Positions 43,034-51,292 of a stretch of 64,000 bases of DNA are shown piece by piece. This DNA is from Halorarius litoreus. GTDB lineage: Archaea > Halobacteriota > Halobacteria > Halobacteriales > Haloarculaceae. Each line of letters begins with the position of its first letter. The first letter of the stretch is position 1. The stretch covers positions 248,001-312,000 of the forward strand of contig NZ_CP101454.1 of the NCBI RefSeq assembly GCF_024362405.1, given 5' to 3'. The position numbers and the translations under genes were made by a program. The notes below the pieces were generated by a model. The model had not been told where the DNA came from. It ran no database searches and saw only the letters and a program-made list of their open reading frames with translations.

Positions 43034-44824
43034 CTACTCGACGGTCACGGACTTCGCGAGGTTCCGCGGCTTGTCGATAGACCGGCCGAGCGCGTTCGCG
43101 ACGTGGTACGCGACGAGCTGGAGCTGGATGTTCGCCAGCACGGCCGCCGTCCGCGGGTGGGTCTCGGGGATCTCGAGGACGTGGTCGGCGTACCGGGCGA
43201 CGTCGCTCTTGCCGTCGGTGACCGCCACCACCGGTGCGTCGCGCGCTTCGACTTCCTTCACGTTCCCGATGGTCTTGCGCGCGGCCTCGTCGTTGCCCGT
43301 CACCACCGCGAACACCGGGGTGTCGGCGGTGACGAGTGCGAGCGTTCCGTGTTTGAGTTCCCCCGCGGCGAACCCCTCGGCGTGCTCGTAGGAGATCTCC
43401 TTCAGCTTCAGCGCGCCTTCGAGCGCCACCGGGTAGTTCGCGCCCCGGCCGATGAAGAAGAAGCCGTCGCTGTCGACGTACTCCTCGGCGACCTCCTCGG
43501 CGGTCGTGCTGTCGAGGATGGCCTGTACGTCGCCCGGAAGGTCACGGAGCGCCGCGATGACCTCGCGGAGGTCCTCGTCGCCCGCGCCGACCGTCTGGAG
43601 CGCGAGCAGGTTGAGCGCCGCGAGTTGCGCCGAGAACGTCTTGGACGCGGCGACCCCGATTTCGGGTCCCGACCGGATGTAGAGGGTGTCGTCACACTCC
43701 CGCGACATCGTCGAGCCGACGACGTTCGTCACGGCGAGCGTTCGGGCGCCGCGGCGACGCGCTTCTCGCAGCGCCGAGAGCGTGTCCGCGGTCTCACCCG
43801 ACTGCGAGACGCCGACGACGAGGTCGTCTTCGATGGGGGGCGTATCGAGCGCGTACTCGTGGGCGTAGAACGCCTGTGCCGGGATGCCGGCAGCGCGGAA
43901 CAGTCCCGCGCCGTACAGGGCGGCGTGATAGGAGGTGCCGCAGGCGACGAACTGGACGCGGGCGATGTCGACGTCGAGGTCGAGCGAGACGCTCGCGCCG
44001 AGTTCGTCGACCCGTCCCTGGAGACACTGCCGGAGCGCGCGGGGCTGCTCGTGAATCTCCTTGAGCATGAAGTGGTCGTACCCCGACTTCCCGGTGTCCT
44101 CGGGGTCCCAGTCGACCGTGTCGATGGTCACGTCGTGGGGCGTCCCGTCGATGCTCGACACCGAGAAGCCGTCGGCGTCGATGCGCGCGAACTCGCCGTC
44201 TTCGAGGTAGACGACGCGGTCGGTGTGTTCGCGGAAGGCGGGCACGTCGCTCGCGAGGTAGTAGGCGCCGTCGCTCACGCCCAGCACGAGCGGCGAGTCC
44301 TCGCGGGCGGCGAACACGGCGTCGACGCCGGCGACGACGACGGCCACGGCGTAGCTCCCTTCGATGCGGGACAGCGCCTGCCGGACGGCGTCCTCGGGGT
44401 CGGCGCCGTCGGCGAGCGCGTCTTCGATGAGGTGCGGGACGACCTCGGTGTCGGTGTCGGACGCGAACGTGTGGCCTGCCTCGGCGAGTTCGTCGCGAAG
44501 CGACTGGTAGTTCTCGATGATGCCGTTGTGGACGACCGCCACGTCACCCGTACAGTCCTGGTGCGGGTGGGCGTTCGCGTCCGTCGGCGGCCCGTGCGTC
44601 GACCACCGGGTGTGGCCGATGCCGACCGACCCGTGGAGCGTCTGGCCGGCGACGGCCTCGCGGAGCGCGTCGAGTTCGCCGGCCTTCTTCTCGACCGTGA
44701 CGGACTCGTTCGCGAGCGCGACACCCGCCGAATCGTACCCCCGGTACTCCAGGTTCGCCAGCCCCCCGAGAAGAGTGTCGAGCGTCGCGTCGCCGCGCCC
44801 CACACAGCCGATGATGCCGCACAT
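43034..44824 (-). CDS. glmS: Glutamine-fructose-6-phosphate aminotransferase GlmS
   Basis: A 596-residue GlmS that makes glucosamine-6-phosphate from fructose-6-phosphate and glutamine. The N-terminal glutaminase begins MCGIIGCVGRG, with the nucleophilic Cys2 exposed after Met removal, and has GIGHTRWSTHGPPTDANAHP. Two SIS domains follow (VACGTSYHAALYGAGLF; SQSGETADTLSALREA; FFIGRGANYPVALEGALK). The protein ends in the conserved LAKSVTVE. Its ATG overlaps the stop of the GlmU-like gene by one base, so both are translated in sequence for UDP-GlcNAc synthesis. Cytosolic. Confidence 0.96.
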   Translation of the reverse strand: MCGIIGCVGRGDATLDTLLGGLANLEYRGYDSAGVALANESVTVEKKAGELDALREAVAGQTLHGSVGIGHTRWSTHGPPTDANAHPHQDCTGDVAVVHNGIIENYQSLRDELAEAGHTFASDTDTEVVPHLIEDALADGADPEDAVRQALSRIEGSYAVAVVVAGVDAVFAAREDSPLVLGVSDGAYYLASDVPAFREHTDRVVYLEDGEFARIDADGFSVSSIDGTPHDVTIDTVDWDPEDTGKSGYDHFMLKEIHEQPRALRQCLQGRVDELGASVSLDLDVDIARVQFVACGTSYHAALYGAGLFRAAGIPAQAFYAHEYALDTPPIEDDLVVGVSQSGETADTLSALREARRRGARTLAVTNVVGSTMSRECDDTLYIRSGPEIGVAASKTFSAQLAALNLLALQTVGAGDEDLREVIAALRDLPGDVQAILDSTTAEEVAEEYVDSDGFFFIGRGANYPVALEGALKLKEISYEHAEGFAAGELKHGTLALVTADTPVFAVVTGNDEAARKTIGNVKEVEARDAPVVAVTDGKSDVARYADHVLEIPETHPRTAAVLANIQLQLVAYHVANALGRSIDKPRNLAKSVTVE

Positions 44825-46008
44825 CAGCGGACCACCTCCGCGTCCTCGGGGACGCGACCCCGGGCGTACGCGCCCGCCCCGACGAGGGCGTTCGCCCCGA
44901 CGAGCGTGCCCGGCTCACAGACCGCGCCGCCCCCGAGTTCCGCACGGTCGGCGACGACGGCCCCGAGCCGCTGGTCAGGGAACACCCGCTGGCCGACCCT
45001 GACATCCGAGGGGCCACCGGGGACGAGCGCGTTCGGGCCGATAGTGGCGTGCTGGCCGGTGACGCAGTCGAGCAGCGTCGCCCCGGGGCCGACGCGCGTG
45101 TCGGCGTCGACGACACTCCCCTCGATGGTCGCGTTCGCCTCGACGGTGGCGTTGCGGCCGAGCGCGACGTCCGGGCCGACGACTGCGCCGGCGGCGATCT
45201 CGACGTCGGCACCGACGACGACCGGTCCCTGGAGGGTGGCGTCCTCGTGGACGCGGGCCGTCGGGTCGACGTGGACACCAGGGCCGCGCTGTGGCTCGTC
45301 GATCCACCCCTTCGACAGCAGTTCGCGCGCGACCGCGAGCAGGTCCCACGGGTAGGTGGCGTCGACCCAGATACCCGATGTCCGGACCGCGGTGACGTCG
45401 GTGTCGGTGAGTTGGCTCGCGACCGCGTTCGGTAGGAACAGCGTTCCGTCCTCGCGTTCGGTGCCGGCGAGCACGTCGAAGATGGCCGGCGAGAAGGCGT
45501 AGATGCCGGCGTTGATGAGCCGGTAATCGTCGCTCGTCGGCTTCTCGACGAGTTCGGTGAGGCGGTCGCCAGAGACCCGAACCGCGCCGTACTTCGAGGC
45601 GTTCGGGTGCTCGCGAACGGCGATGGCCGTCTCGCCGTCGAACGCCTCGACGACGCTCGCGACGTCCTCGGGGTCGACGACCCGGTCGCCGTTAACCGCG
45701 ACGAACGGGCCGTCGACGACCTCACGGGCCTGCAGGAGGGCGTGGCCGCTCCCGAGCTGTTTGTCCTGGTGGACGTACGTCAGCGGGACGTCGCGGTACG
45801 TCGGCCCGAAGTGCTCCTGGACGCGGGCGCTCCGGTAGCCGACGACGAGGACGATCTCGTCGAGACCGGCGTCGAGGAGGGCGTCGAGGACGTACTCGAT
45901 GATGGGGCGGTTCCCGGCGGGCAGCATCGGCTTCGGCCGGTTCCGGGTCAGCGGCCGCAGTCGCGTCCCCTCCCCCGCCGCCAGCACGACACCTGTCGTA
46001 ACGTTCAT
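44824..46008 (-). CDS. GlmU-type sugar-phosphate nucleotidyltransferase with left-handed beta-helix
   Basis: A 394-residue bifunctional-type enzyme. The nucleotidyltransferase half starts VVLAAGEGTRLRPLTRNRPKPMLP and contains VNGDRVVDPEDV with the metal-binding Asp. The second half, from about residue 245, is a hexapeptide-repeat left-handed beta-helix (VVVGADVEIAAGAVVGPDV; ATVEANATIEGSVV), as in acetyltransferases. The tail has GTLVGANALVGAGAYARG. Archaeal enzymes of this class make UDP-GlcNAc from GlcN-1-P, or dTDP/UDP-sugars, and adjacency to glmS favours the GlmU role. It overlaps glmS by one base. Cytosolic. Confidence 0.88.
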   Translation of the reverse strand: MNVTTGVVLAAGEGTRLRPLTRNRPKPMLPAGNRPIIEYVLDALLDAGLDEIVLVVGYRSARVQEHFGPTYRDVPLTYVHQDKQLGSGHALLQAREVVDGPFVAVNGDRVVDPEDVASVVEAFDGETAIAVREHPNASKYGAVRVSGDRLTELVEKPTSDDYRLINAGIYAFSPAIFDVLAGTEREDGTLFLPNAVASQLTDTDVTAVRTSGIWVDATYPWDLLAVARELLSKGWIDEPQRGPGVHVDPTARVHEDATLQGPVVVGADVEIAAGAVVGPDVALGRNATVEANATIEGSVVDADTRVGPGATLLDCVTGQHATIGPNALVPGGPSDVRVGQRVFPDQRLGAVVADRAELGGGAVCEPGTLVGANALVGAGAYARGRVPEDAEVVR

Positions 46009-46151
46009 ACTGCGTGATGATTGGCCGCGGCCGTAAGTCCACCGCCATCAACCCCCGCTGTCAGATTCGCCGGCCGGCTCCGGGCTGGCCACGCAGCGAA
46101 ACCGGCACTCCCGGCCGCTATCGCTTTATCACCAGGGGAAATACGGGGTGC

Positions 46152-47270
46152 ATGCAACTCGACGCGGTCGAGACCGCGCTCGCCGGGCTCCCGCCCTGGC
46201 TGGCGCTGGTCGCGATTCTGGGGGGGTCGCTGGTGCTCGCGCGACTGGTACAGGTCGGCGGTGACTGGCTCATCAAGCGGCTGACGACGCGGATTCCGGG
46301 GGACGTGGACGACGTGGCGCTCAAGACGATTCACCCGGCGCTGTACGCCTCGGTCCTGCTCGCGGGGGCGTACTACGCGCTCGAACCCCTCTCGCTCGGC
46401 GTCGTCGAACTCCCACAGGGCATCGACAACAACCTCCGGGCGACCATCATCTCCATCGGGGTCGTGGTGTGGGCGTACACGCTGATTCGGCTGGGTCGCC
46501 GGGTCTCGCACGCCATCACGTCCGCGGAGGACGCCGACGGCAGCGTCGTGCCCATCTTCCAGAACGTCTGGTCGGCGGGGCTCATCGGCCTCACGGCGTT
46601 CGCGCTCCTCGAACTCTGGGGACAGGACGTGACCCCGTTGCTGGCGTCGGCGGGCGTCATCGGCATCATCGTCGGCTTCGCCGCCCGCGACACCATCGCC
46701 AACCTGTTCGGCTCCATCGCCCTCTTCTTCGACGGCACCTACAAGGTGGGCGACTGGGTCGTGCTGGAGGGCGGTGACCGCGGGCGCGTCGAGGACATCT
46801 CGATTCGGTCGACCGTGATTCGGACGCGCGACGACGTCCTGGTGACGGTGCCGAACTCCATCCTCAACTCCTCGAAGGTCATTAACGAGTCCGTTCCCCG
46901 GCGGAAGCGCCGGATTCGCGTGCCGGTGAGCGTCGCGTACGGCACCGACTACGACCTGCTCGAGGAGACGCTGCTCGGCGTCGCCTCGGAGACGAAAGCC
47001 GTCCTCGACGCCCCCTCCCCCCGTGTCCGGATGCGCGAGTTCGGCGACAGCGCCCTGCAGTTCGAGTTGCTCTGCTGGGTCCCCGACCCCGTGCTTCGAG
47101 GCCGAGCGACCCACGACCTGAACGTCGCCATCTACCGCGCGTTCGAGGAGGCCGGCATCGAGGTTCCGTTCCCGCAGCGAGAGGTACGGATTCTCGGTGA
47201 CGACGGCGGTGTAGCGACAGTGACGGCCGACTCACCGGAGCAGGCGGCGAGCGGCGCGGACGACGACTGA
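46152..47270 (+). CDS. MscS-type mechanosensitive channel
   Basis: A 372-residue MscS-family channel. Hydrophobic helices lie near residues 14-32 (LALVAILGGSLVLARLV), 60-80, 96-116 (ATIISIGVVVWAYTLI) and 137-185. The pore helix and following region read PLLASAGVIGIIVGFAARDTIANLFGSIALFFDG, seen here in short blocks, the strongest family signature. The cytosolic beta domain has YKVGDWVVLEGGDRGRVEDIS and IRTRDDVLVTVPNSILNSS. Such channels release solutes on hypo-osmotic shock, a clear need for a halophile. I chose ATG 46152, as the sequence upstream is basic and lacks membrane character. A 33-nt hairpin unit follows its stop directly. Confidence 0.92.
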   Translation: MQLDAVETALAGLPPWLALVAILGGSLVLARLVQVGGDWLIKRLTTRIPGDVDDVALKTIHPALYASVLLAGAYYALEPLSLGVVELPQGIDNNLRATIISIGVVVWAYTLIRLGRRVSHAITSAEDADGSVVPIFQNVWSAGLIGLTAFALLELWGQDVTPLLASAGVIGIIVGFAARDTIANLFGSIALFFDGTYKVGDWVVLEGGDRGRVEDISIRSTVIRTRDDVLVTVPNSILNSSKVINESVPRRKRRIRVPVSVAYGTDYDLLEETLLGVASETKAVLDAPSPRVRMREFGDSALQFELLCWVPDPVLRGRATHDLNVAIYRAFEEAGIEVPFPQREVRILGDDGGVATVTADSPEQAASGADDD

Positions 47271-47303
47271 GTGGTCGCCGCAGTGACAACCGGCGACGAC
47301 TGA
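47271..47303 (+). repeat. 33-nt hairpin unit after mscS (copy 1)
   Basis: Immediately after the mscS TGA lies a 33-nt unit running GTGGTCGCCGCAGTGACAAC to CGGCGACGACTGA. Its arms GTCGCCG and CGGCGAC are perfect complements around a 10-nt loop. It ends in GACGACTGA, exactly the last nine bases of the mscS gene, so the gene end appears twice. From its third base on it matches the unit after aceA (63162) at every position, 31 of 33 nt overall, yet the host genes are unrelated. Confidence 0.85.
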
Positions 47304-47355
47304 ACCCCCGGTCCCGAACGAAGCGCACTTGCCGGGTCGGGCCACAGGACAGACA

Positions 47356-48648
47356 ATGACCGTTCTCGACGACGCCCGTCGCCTCCTCGACACGGGGCCA
47401 CTCTGTGACGCCTGTCTCGGCCGCCCGTTCGCCCAGCGGAGCTTCGGCCTGACGAACCCCGAACGCGGGCGCGCACTCCGGACGACCATCGCCCTGGAGG
47501 ACGACGAGCCCTACGAGTCGACCGACCCCGACGACTGCTGGGTCTGTGAGGGGTACTGTGGCCGCTACGACGCGTTCGCCGACCGCGCGGTCGCGGCGAT
47601 CGAGGACATCGACTTCCACACCTACCAGCTCGGGACGCGTGTCCCGCCGCTGGTCGAGGAGAACGACGAACTCCTGCGGGAGGACGCCGGCCTGGAGCCC
47701 GATGCGGGCGAGCGCCTGAAATCCGAGTTCAACCGCGAGGTCGGCCGCCGCGTCGGTGCGCGCACCGGCAAGGAAGTCGACTTCGAGCGCCCGGACGTCC
47801 AGCTCCTGCTCGACCTCGGGGCCGACACGGTGGACGTCCAGCTCAACTCCGTCGCCGTCTACGGTCGCTACCGGAAGGTCGAGCGCGACATCCCACAGAC
47901 GGAGTGGCCCTGCTCGAACTGCGGAGCCACCGGGAGAGTGACGAACGCCCCCTGTCCGGAGTGCGACGGCACCGGCTATCGGTACGAGACGAGCATCGAA
48001 CAGGAGGTCGCGCCCATCCTGACGACCGCCCTCCGTGGGAGGGAAGGCGTGTTTCACGGCGCGGGTCGTGAGGACGTCGACGCGCTGATGCTCGGCGAGG
48101 GGCGACCGTTCGTCCTCGAGGTGAAGGAGCCCCACCGCCGGGACGTGGACCTCGCCACGCTGGAGGACGAGATCAACGAGAGCGCATCGGGCGTCGAGGT
48201 CGAGGGGCTGCGCTTCGCCACCTACGACATGGTCGCGCGGGTGAAGGAGCACGACGCCTCGAAGACGTACCGAATGCAGGTAGAGTTCTCCGACCCCGTC
48301 GACGACGACGCCCTGCAGGCCGCACTCGACGCCATCGAGGGCGTCACCATCGAACAGCGGACGCCTCAGCGCGTCGACCACCGGCGGGCAGACCTCGTGC
48401 GCGAGCGCGTCGCCTACGACGTCTCGGGCGAGTTGACCGACGACACCCACGCGGAACTCACCATCCACGGCGCCGGCGGGCTCTACATCAAGGAACTCGT
48501 CTCGGGCGACGACGGCCGGACGGAGCCCTCGCTCGCGGGCGAACTGGGTGTCGACGCCGTGGTCACGGCACTCGACGTCGTCGCCGTCGAGGGCGAAGAC
48601 GAGCCGTTCGAGGACCCCGAGTTCTTCCGGGATAGCCCCAACCAATAA
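47356..48648 (+). CDS. pus10: tRNA pseudouridine(54/55) synthase Pus10
   Basis: A 430-residue archaeal Pus10. It converts U54 and U55 of tRNA to pseudouridine. An N-terminal cysteine-bearing region has CDACLGRPFAQ and CWVCEGYC, and a second zinc-like site is CSNCGATGRVTNAPCPECDGTGY in two halves. The catalytic region includes GAGREDVDALMLGEGRPFVLEV with the conserved Asp, and KEPHRR. ATG 47356 follows the mscS hairpin unit after about 50 bases. Its product pseudouridine-54 is then methylated by TrmY, encoded at 35941 here. Cytosolic. Confidence 0.92.
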   Translation: MTVLDDARRLLDTGPLCDACLGRPFAQRSFGLTNPERGRALRTTIALEDDEPYESTDPDDCWVCEGYCGRYDAFADRAVAAIEDIDFHTYQLGTRVPPLVEENDELLREDAGLEPDAGERLKSEFNREVGRRVGARTGKEVDFERPDVQLLLDLGADTVDVQLNSVAVYGRYRKVERDIPQTEWPCSNCGATGRVTNAPCPECDGTGYRYETSIEQEVAPILTTALRGREGVFHGAGREDVDALMLGEGRPFVLEVKEPHRRDVDLATLEDEINESASGVEVEGLRFATYDMVARVKEHDASKTYRMQVEFSDPVDDDALQAALDAIEGVTIEQRTPQRVDHRRADLVRERVAYDVSGELTDDTHAELTIHGAGGLYIKELVSGDDGRTEPSLAGELGVDAVVTALDVVAVEGEDEPFEDPEFFRDSPNQ

Positions 48649-48684
48649 CTGCGTCGAGTGTATGGTGGTAACGGGTGACAGGGG

Positions 48685-48798
48685 ATGCACGAGACACCGA
48701 CCTGCCTCCTCGGCTCGCCGGTCGACGAGGCGAACGAGGACGACGAAGACGACGACCCAGCCGCGATGGTTCCGCCGTGGCTAGTGATGGACGGGTGA
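48685..48798 (+). CDS. Possible very small acidic protein (37 aa)
   Basis: A short frame from ATG 48685 to TGA 48798 encodes MHETPTCLLGSPVDEANEDD followed by an Asp/Glu run and PAAMVPPWLVMDG. The acidic composition is typical of haloarchaeal proteins, and the Pro/Trp-rich tail does not look like a random frame. It lies in the gap between pus10 and the next genes. Without homologues to compare I cannot tell a real micro-protein from chance. Together with 48855-49028 it is all I find in this 436-base stretch. Confidence 0.35.
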   Translation: MHETPTCLLGSPVDEANEDDEDDDPAAMVPPWLVMDG

Positions 48799-48854
48799 GT
48801 CGTCACCACACGTTTTTGGTCGTCGGACCGTGGTGTGATAGGGTGACACACAGC

Positions 48855-49028
48855 ATGTGCCACCATCTGGTCGACACGGACGAGCGGTACCGGGTCGATG
48901 AACCGGCCGAGCAACCGACCGACGAACCGGCAGACGGCGGCTTCGAGACGGTCGAGGACCCCGCAGTCGACGTCGAGCTGGACCGGGAGTACGACCAGGG
49001 CGACGCGAAGACGCCGGGCGACGACTAG
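48855..49028 (+). CDS. Small acidic protein (57 aa), unknown function
   Basis: From ATG 48855 a 57-residue protein reads MCHHLVDTDERYRVDEPAEQ and continues with Glu/Asp/Pro-rich sequence (GGFETVEDPAVDVELDREY) to GDAKTPGDD. The CHH at the start could bind metal. An AT-rich ACGTTTTTGG sequence about 45 bases upstream could be a promoter. The strongly acidic, low-complexity body is typical of intrinsically disordered haloarchaeal proteins. Not recognised. Confidence 0.45.
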   Translation: MCHHLVDTDERYRVDEPAEQPTDEPADGGFETVEDPAVDVELDREYDQGDAKTPGDD

Positions 49029-49084
49029 CGACCGCCGGGGACCAGACCGCGCGATTCTTTACGTGGGCCGTGGACGGTCGAGCC

Positions 49085-49711
49085 ATGCGTTTCGGCGTCG
49101 ACGAGGCCGGTAAGGGCCCCGTTCTCGGCTCGATGTTCGCCGCCTGCGTCCGGGGCGACCCCGCCGACCTCCCCGACGGCATCGCGGACTCGAAGCGGCT
49201 CTCGCCCGAGCGCCGCGAGGAACTCTCGGGAGTGATTCGCGACCGGTTCGAGGTGGGCGTCGCCGAGATTCCCGTGGCGCGCATCGACGGCGACGAGGAC
49301 ATGAACTCGCTCGGCGTGGCGGCGCACGCCGACGCCATCCGGGCGGTCGCCCGCGAGGACGATACCGGGATGTGCGACGCCGGCGACACCTCCGAGTCGC
49401 GGTTCGCGCGGCGGGTGGCCGACGCGAGCGGTGTCAGTGGCGTCGACGCCGAGCACAAGGCGGACGACCACTACCCGCTGGTGGCGGCGGCGTCCATCGT
49501 CGCGAAGGTCGAACGCGACGCACACGTCGCAAGACTTGCAGACGAGTACGGCGAGGTGGGCTCGGGCTATCCCTCGGACCCGACGACGCGAGAGTTCCTG
49601 CACGAGTGGGTGCGCGACCACGGAGAACTGCCCGACTGCGCACGGGCGTCGTGGTCGACCTCGCAGGACGTGCTCGCGGCGGCCGAGCAGTCGGGACTCG
49701 ACGAGTTCTGA
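49085..49711 (+). CDS. rnhB: Ribonuclease HII
   Basis: A 208-residue RNase HII, which removes RNA from RNA-DNA hybrids and single ribonucleotides from DNA. It begins MRFGVDEAGKGPVLGSMFAA, with the catalytic Asp-Glu pair at residues 6-7. IADSKRLSPERREEL follows, and a third acidic residue lies in VDAEHKADDHYPLVAAASIVAKVERD, read in blocks. The late catalytic Asp and the GYPSDPTTREFL block fit the archaeal family. ATG 49085 gives the canonical start. It is convergent with secD. Cytosolic. Confidence 0.94.
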   Translation: MRFGVDEAGKGPVLGSMFAACVRGDPADLPDGIADSKRLSPERREELSGVIRDRFEVGVAEIPVARIDGDEDMNSLGVAAHADAIRAVAREDDTGMCDAGDTSESRFARRVADASGVSGVDAEHKADDHYPLVAAASIVAKVERDAHVARLADEYGEVGSGYPSDPTTREFLHEWVRDHGELPDCARASWSTSQDVLAAAEQSGLDEF

Positions 49712-49750
49712 GCAGCAGGCAACGCCCGTGAAAACGCGGAGTTGCGTCCG

Positions 49751-51292
49751 TCAGTCCAGCACGATGTTCCGGAGCACGTTCCCGTACGCCGGTCGCGTCA
49801 CGAGCACGCCGAGCAGGACGCCGACGATGGTGACGATGGCGAACCCCTGGAGGTCACCCAGCGAGAGCACCGCGAGCGGCGACATCGCGATGATGGTCGT
49901 CGCGGCGGCCGCACCGATGACCCAGAACGCCTTCCTGAAGCGGGACTCGAACACGCGGCCGGTCTTCACCTCGCCACCCTGGAGGATCTCGTCGGCGATG
50001 ATGACGAGGTCGTCGACCCCGGTGCCGATGACGGCGATGAACCCGGCGATGTGCGAGAGGTCGAGCGCGAGCCCCACCAGGGCGGCGAACCCGAGCATCA
50101 GATACACCTCGGCGGCGGCGGTGACGAGCATCGGAATCGCGACACCGGGTTCGCGGTAGCGGATGAACACGACGAGCGCCACGGCCCCCAGCGCGACCGC
50201 GCCGGTGATGACCGAGAACAGCTTGAACTCCTGCGCGAGCGACGGTTCGAGGAAGAACGTCGTCCCCTCGCCCTGGATGTCGAGGCTCGTCGGGAGCGCC
50301 CCGGCGTTGAGGTTGAGCTGCAGGTCACGTGCCTCGGTCATGTTCGAGGCGATCATCCGGAAGGCAGGGTCCTGCTGGAACTCGCGGTTCTCGATGATGT
50401 CGGCGAGTCCGGGACTCATCGAGGAGGCGAACACGACCCGGCCGTCGACGACCGTGAACAGACAGTAGCCGTAGTCGTCCTCGTTCTCGCTCCAGCGGCA
50501 GTTACTGACGCCCTCCTGGCTGGTGAAGCCGAACTGGCGCATGTCCTCACCGAACCGCGCCCCGGCCTCCTCCTTGAGGGTGACGGGGACGAACGGCGGC
50601 CGGTCACCCTGTCCTTCGGTGGCCGTCCCGACGCTCGCGAGGTCCTCCTGCTGGAGGACGGTGGTCTCGGTGTAGTTGCCGGACTCGGTCGGGTAGCCGG
50701 CGACGATGGACACCTGCCCGCGGTCACCGATGAGGTCGATGACCTCCGAGCGGTTGGCGTTCGGCACCTCGACGAGGATGAACACCTCACCGGTCGGCGA
50801 CCGGGCGATGGTCGCACTCCCGCCGGTGAGTCCACCCTTGTTGATCTTCTCGTTGAGGACGTCGACGGTGGTCTGTCTGGTTGGTTCCGTGACGCCGTCG
50901 CGGACGTTCGAAGGGGAGAGGCCGGCTGCCTCGACGGCTTGCCGGAACTCCGCCTGCGTGTAGTTCTCCGAGTACAGTTCGACCGCGCCGACCGACGGCC
51001 GCGTCTGGACGTCGGTGATGGGGGCCCCGAGTTCGTCCGCGACCTGTCGCTGGACCTGACTCGGGTCCGCATCGGCGTAGCTGACGCCCTCGGCGGTCAT
51101 GCCGACGAGCGGCGCGCGGATGCGCGTCCCGCCGGAGAGTTCGAGGCCGTACTGGAGGTTCGTCGGCGAGCTCTCGACGGTGCCGCCACCGCCGCCGGCC
51201 GCGCCGCCGAGGTTGACGAACAGCGCGACGGTGCTCGCCAGCACGAGGACCACGAGCAGGACGATGCGCCAGTTGTCGCGAATCGAGCTCAT
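49751..51292 (-). CDS. secD: Preprotein translocase subunit SecD
   Basis: A 513-residue membrane protein. A first helix (IVLLVVLVLASTVALFVNLGG) is followed by a large external domain that begins with the D1 motif LQYGLELSGGTRIRAP. The C-terminal five helices include LMLGFAALVGLALDLSHIAGFIAVIGTGVDDLVII in short blocks, the conserved part of the SecD/RND family. SecDF uses the proton or sodium gradient to complete protein export through SecYE. Its ATG overlaps the secF stop, so secF and secD are translated together in the archaeal gene order. Export capacity matters for the large surface proteins in this window. Confidence 0.94.
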   Translation of the reverse strand: MSSIRDNWRIVLLVVLVLASTVALFVNLGGAAGGGGGTVESSPTNLQYGLELSGGTRIRAPLVGMTAEGVSYADADPSQVQRQVADELGAPITDVQTRPSVGAVELYSENYTQAEFRQAVEAAGLSPSNVRDGVTEPTRQTTVDVLNEKINKGGLTGGSATIARSPTGEVFILVEVPNANRSEVIDLIGDRGQVSIVAGYPTESGNYTETTVLQQEDLASVGTATEGQGDRPPFVPVTLKEEAGARFGEDMRQFGFTSQEGVSNCRWSENEDDYGYCLFTVVDGRVVFASSMSPGLADIIENREFQQDPAFRMIASNMTEARDLQLNLNAGALPTSLDIQGEGTTFFLEPSLAQEFKLFSVITGAVALGAVALVVFIRYREPGVAIPMLVTAAAEVYLMLGFAALVGLALDLSHIAGFIAVIGTGVDDLVIIADEILQGGEVKTGRVFESRFRKAFWVIGAAAATTIIAMSPLAVLSLGDLQGFAIVTIVGVLLGVLVTRPAYGNVLRNIVLD

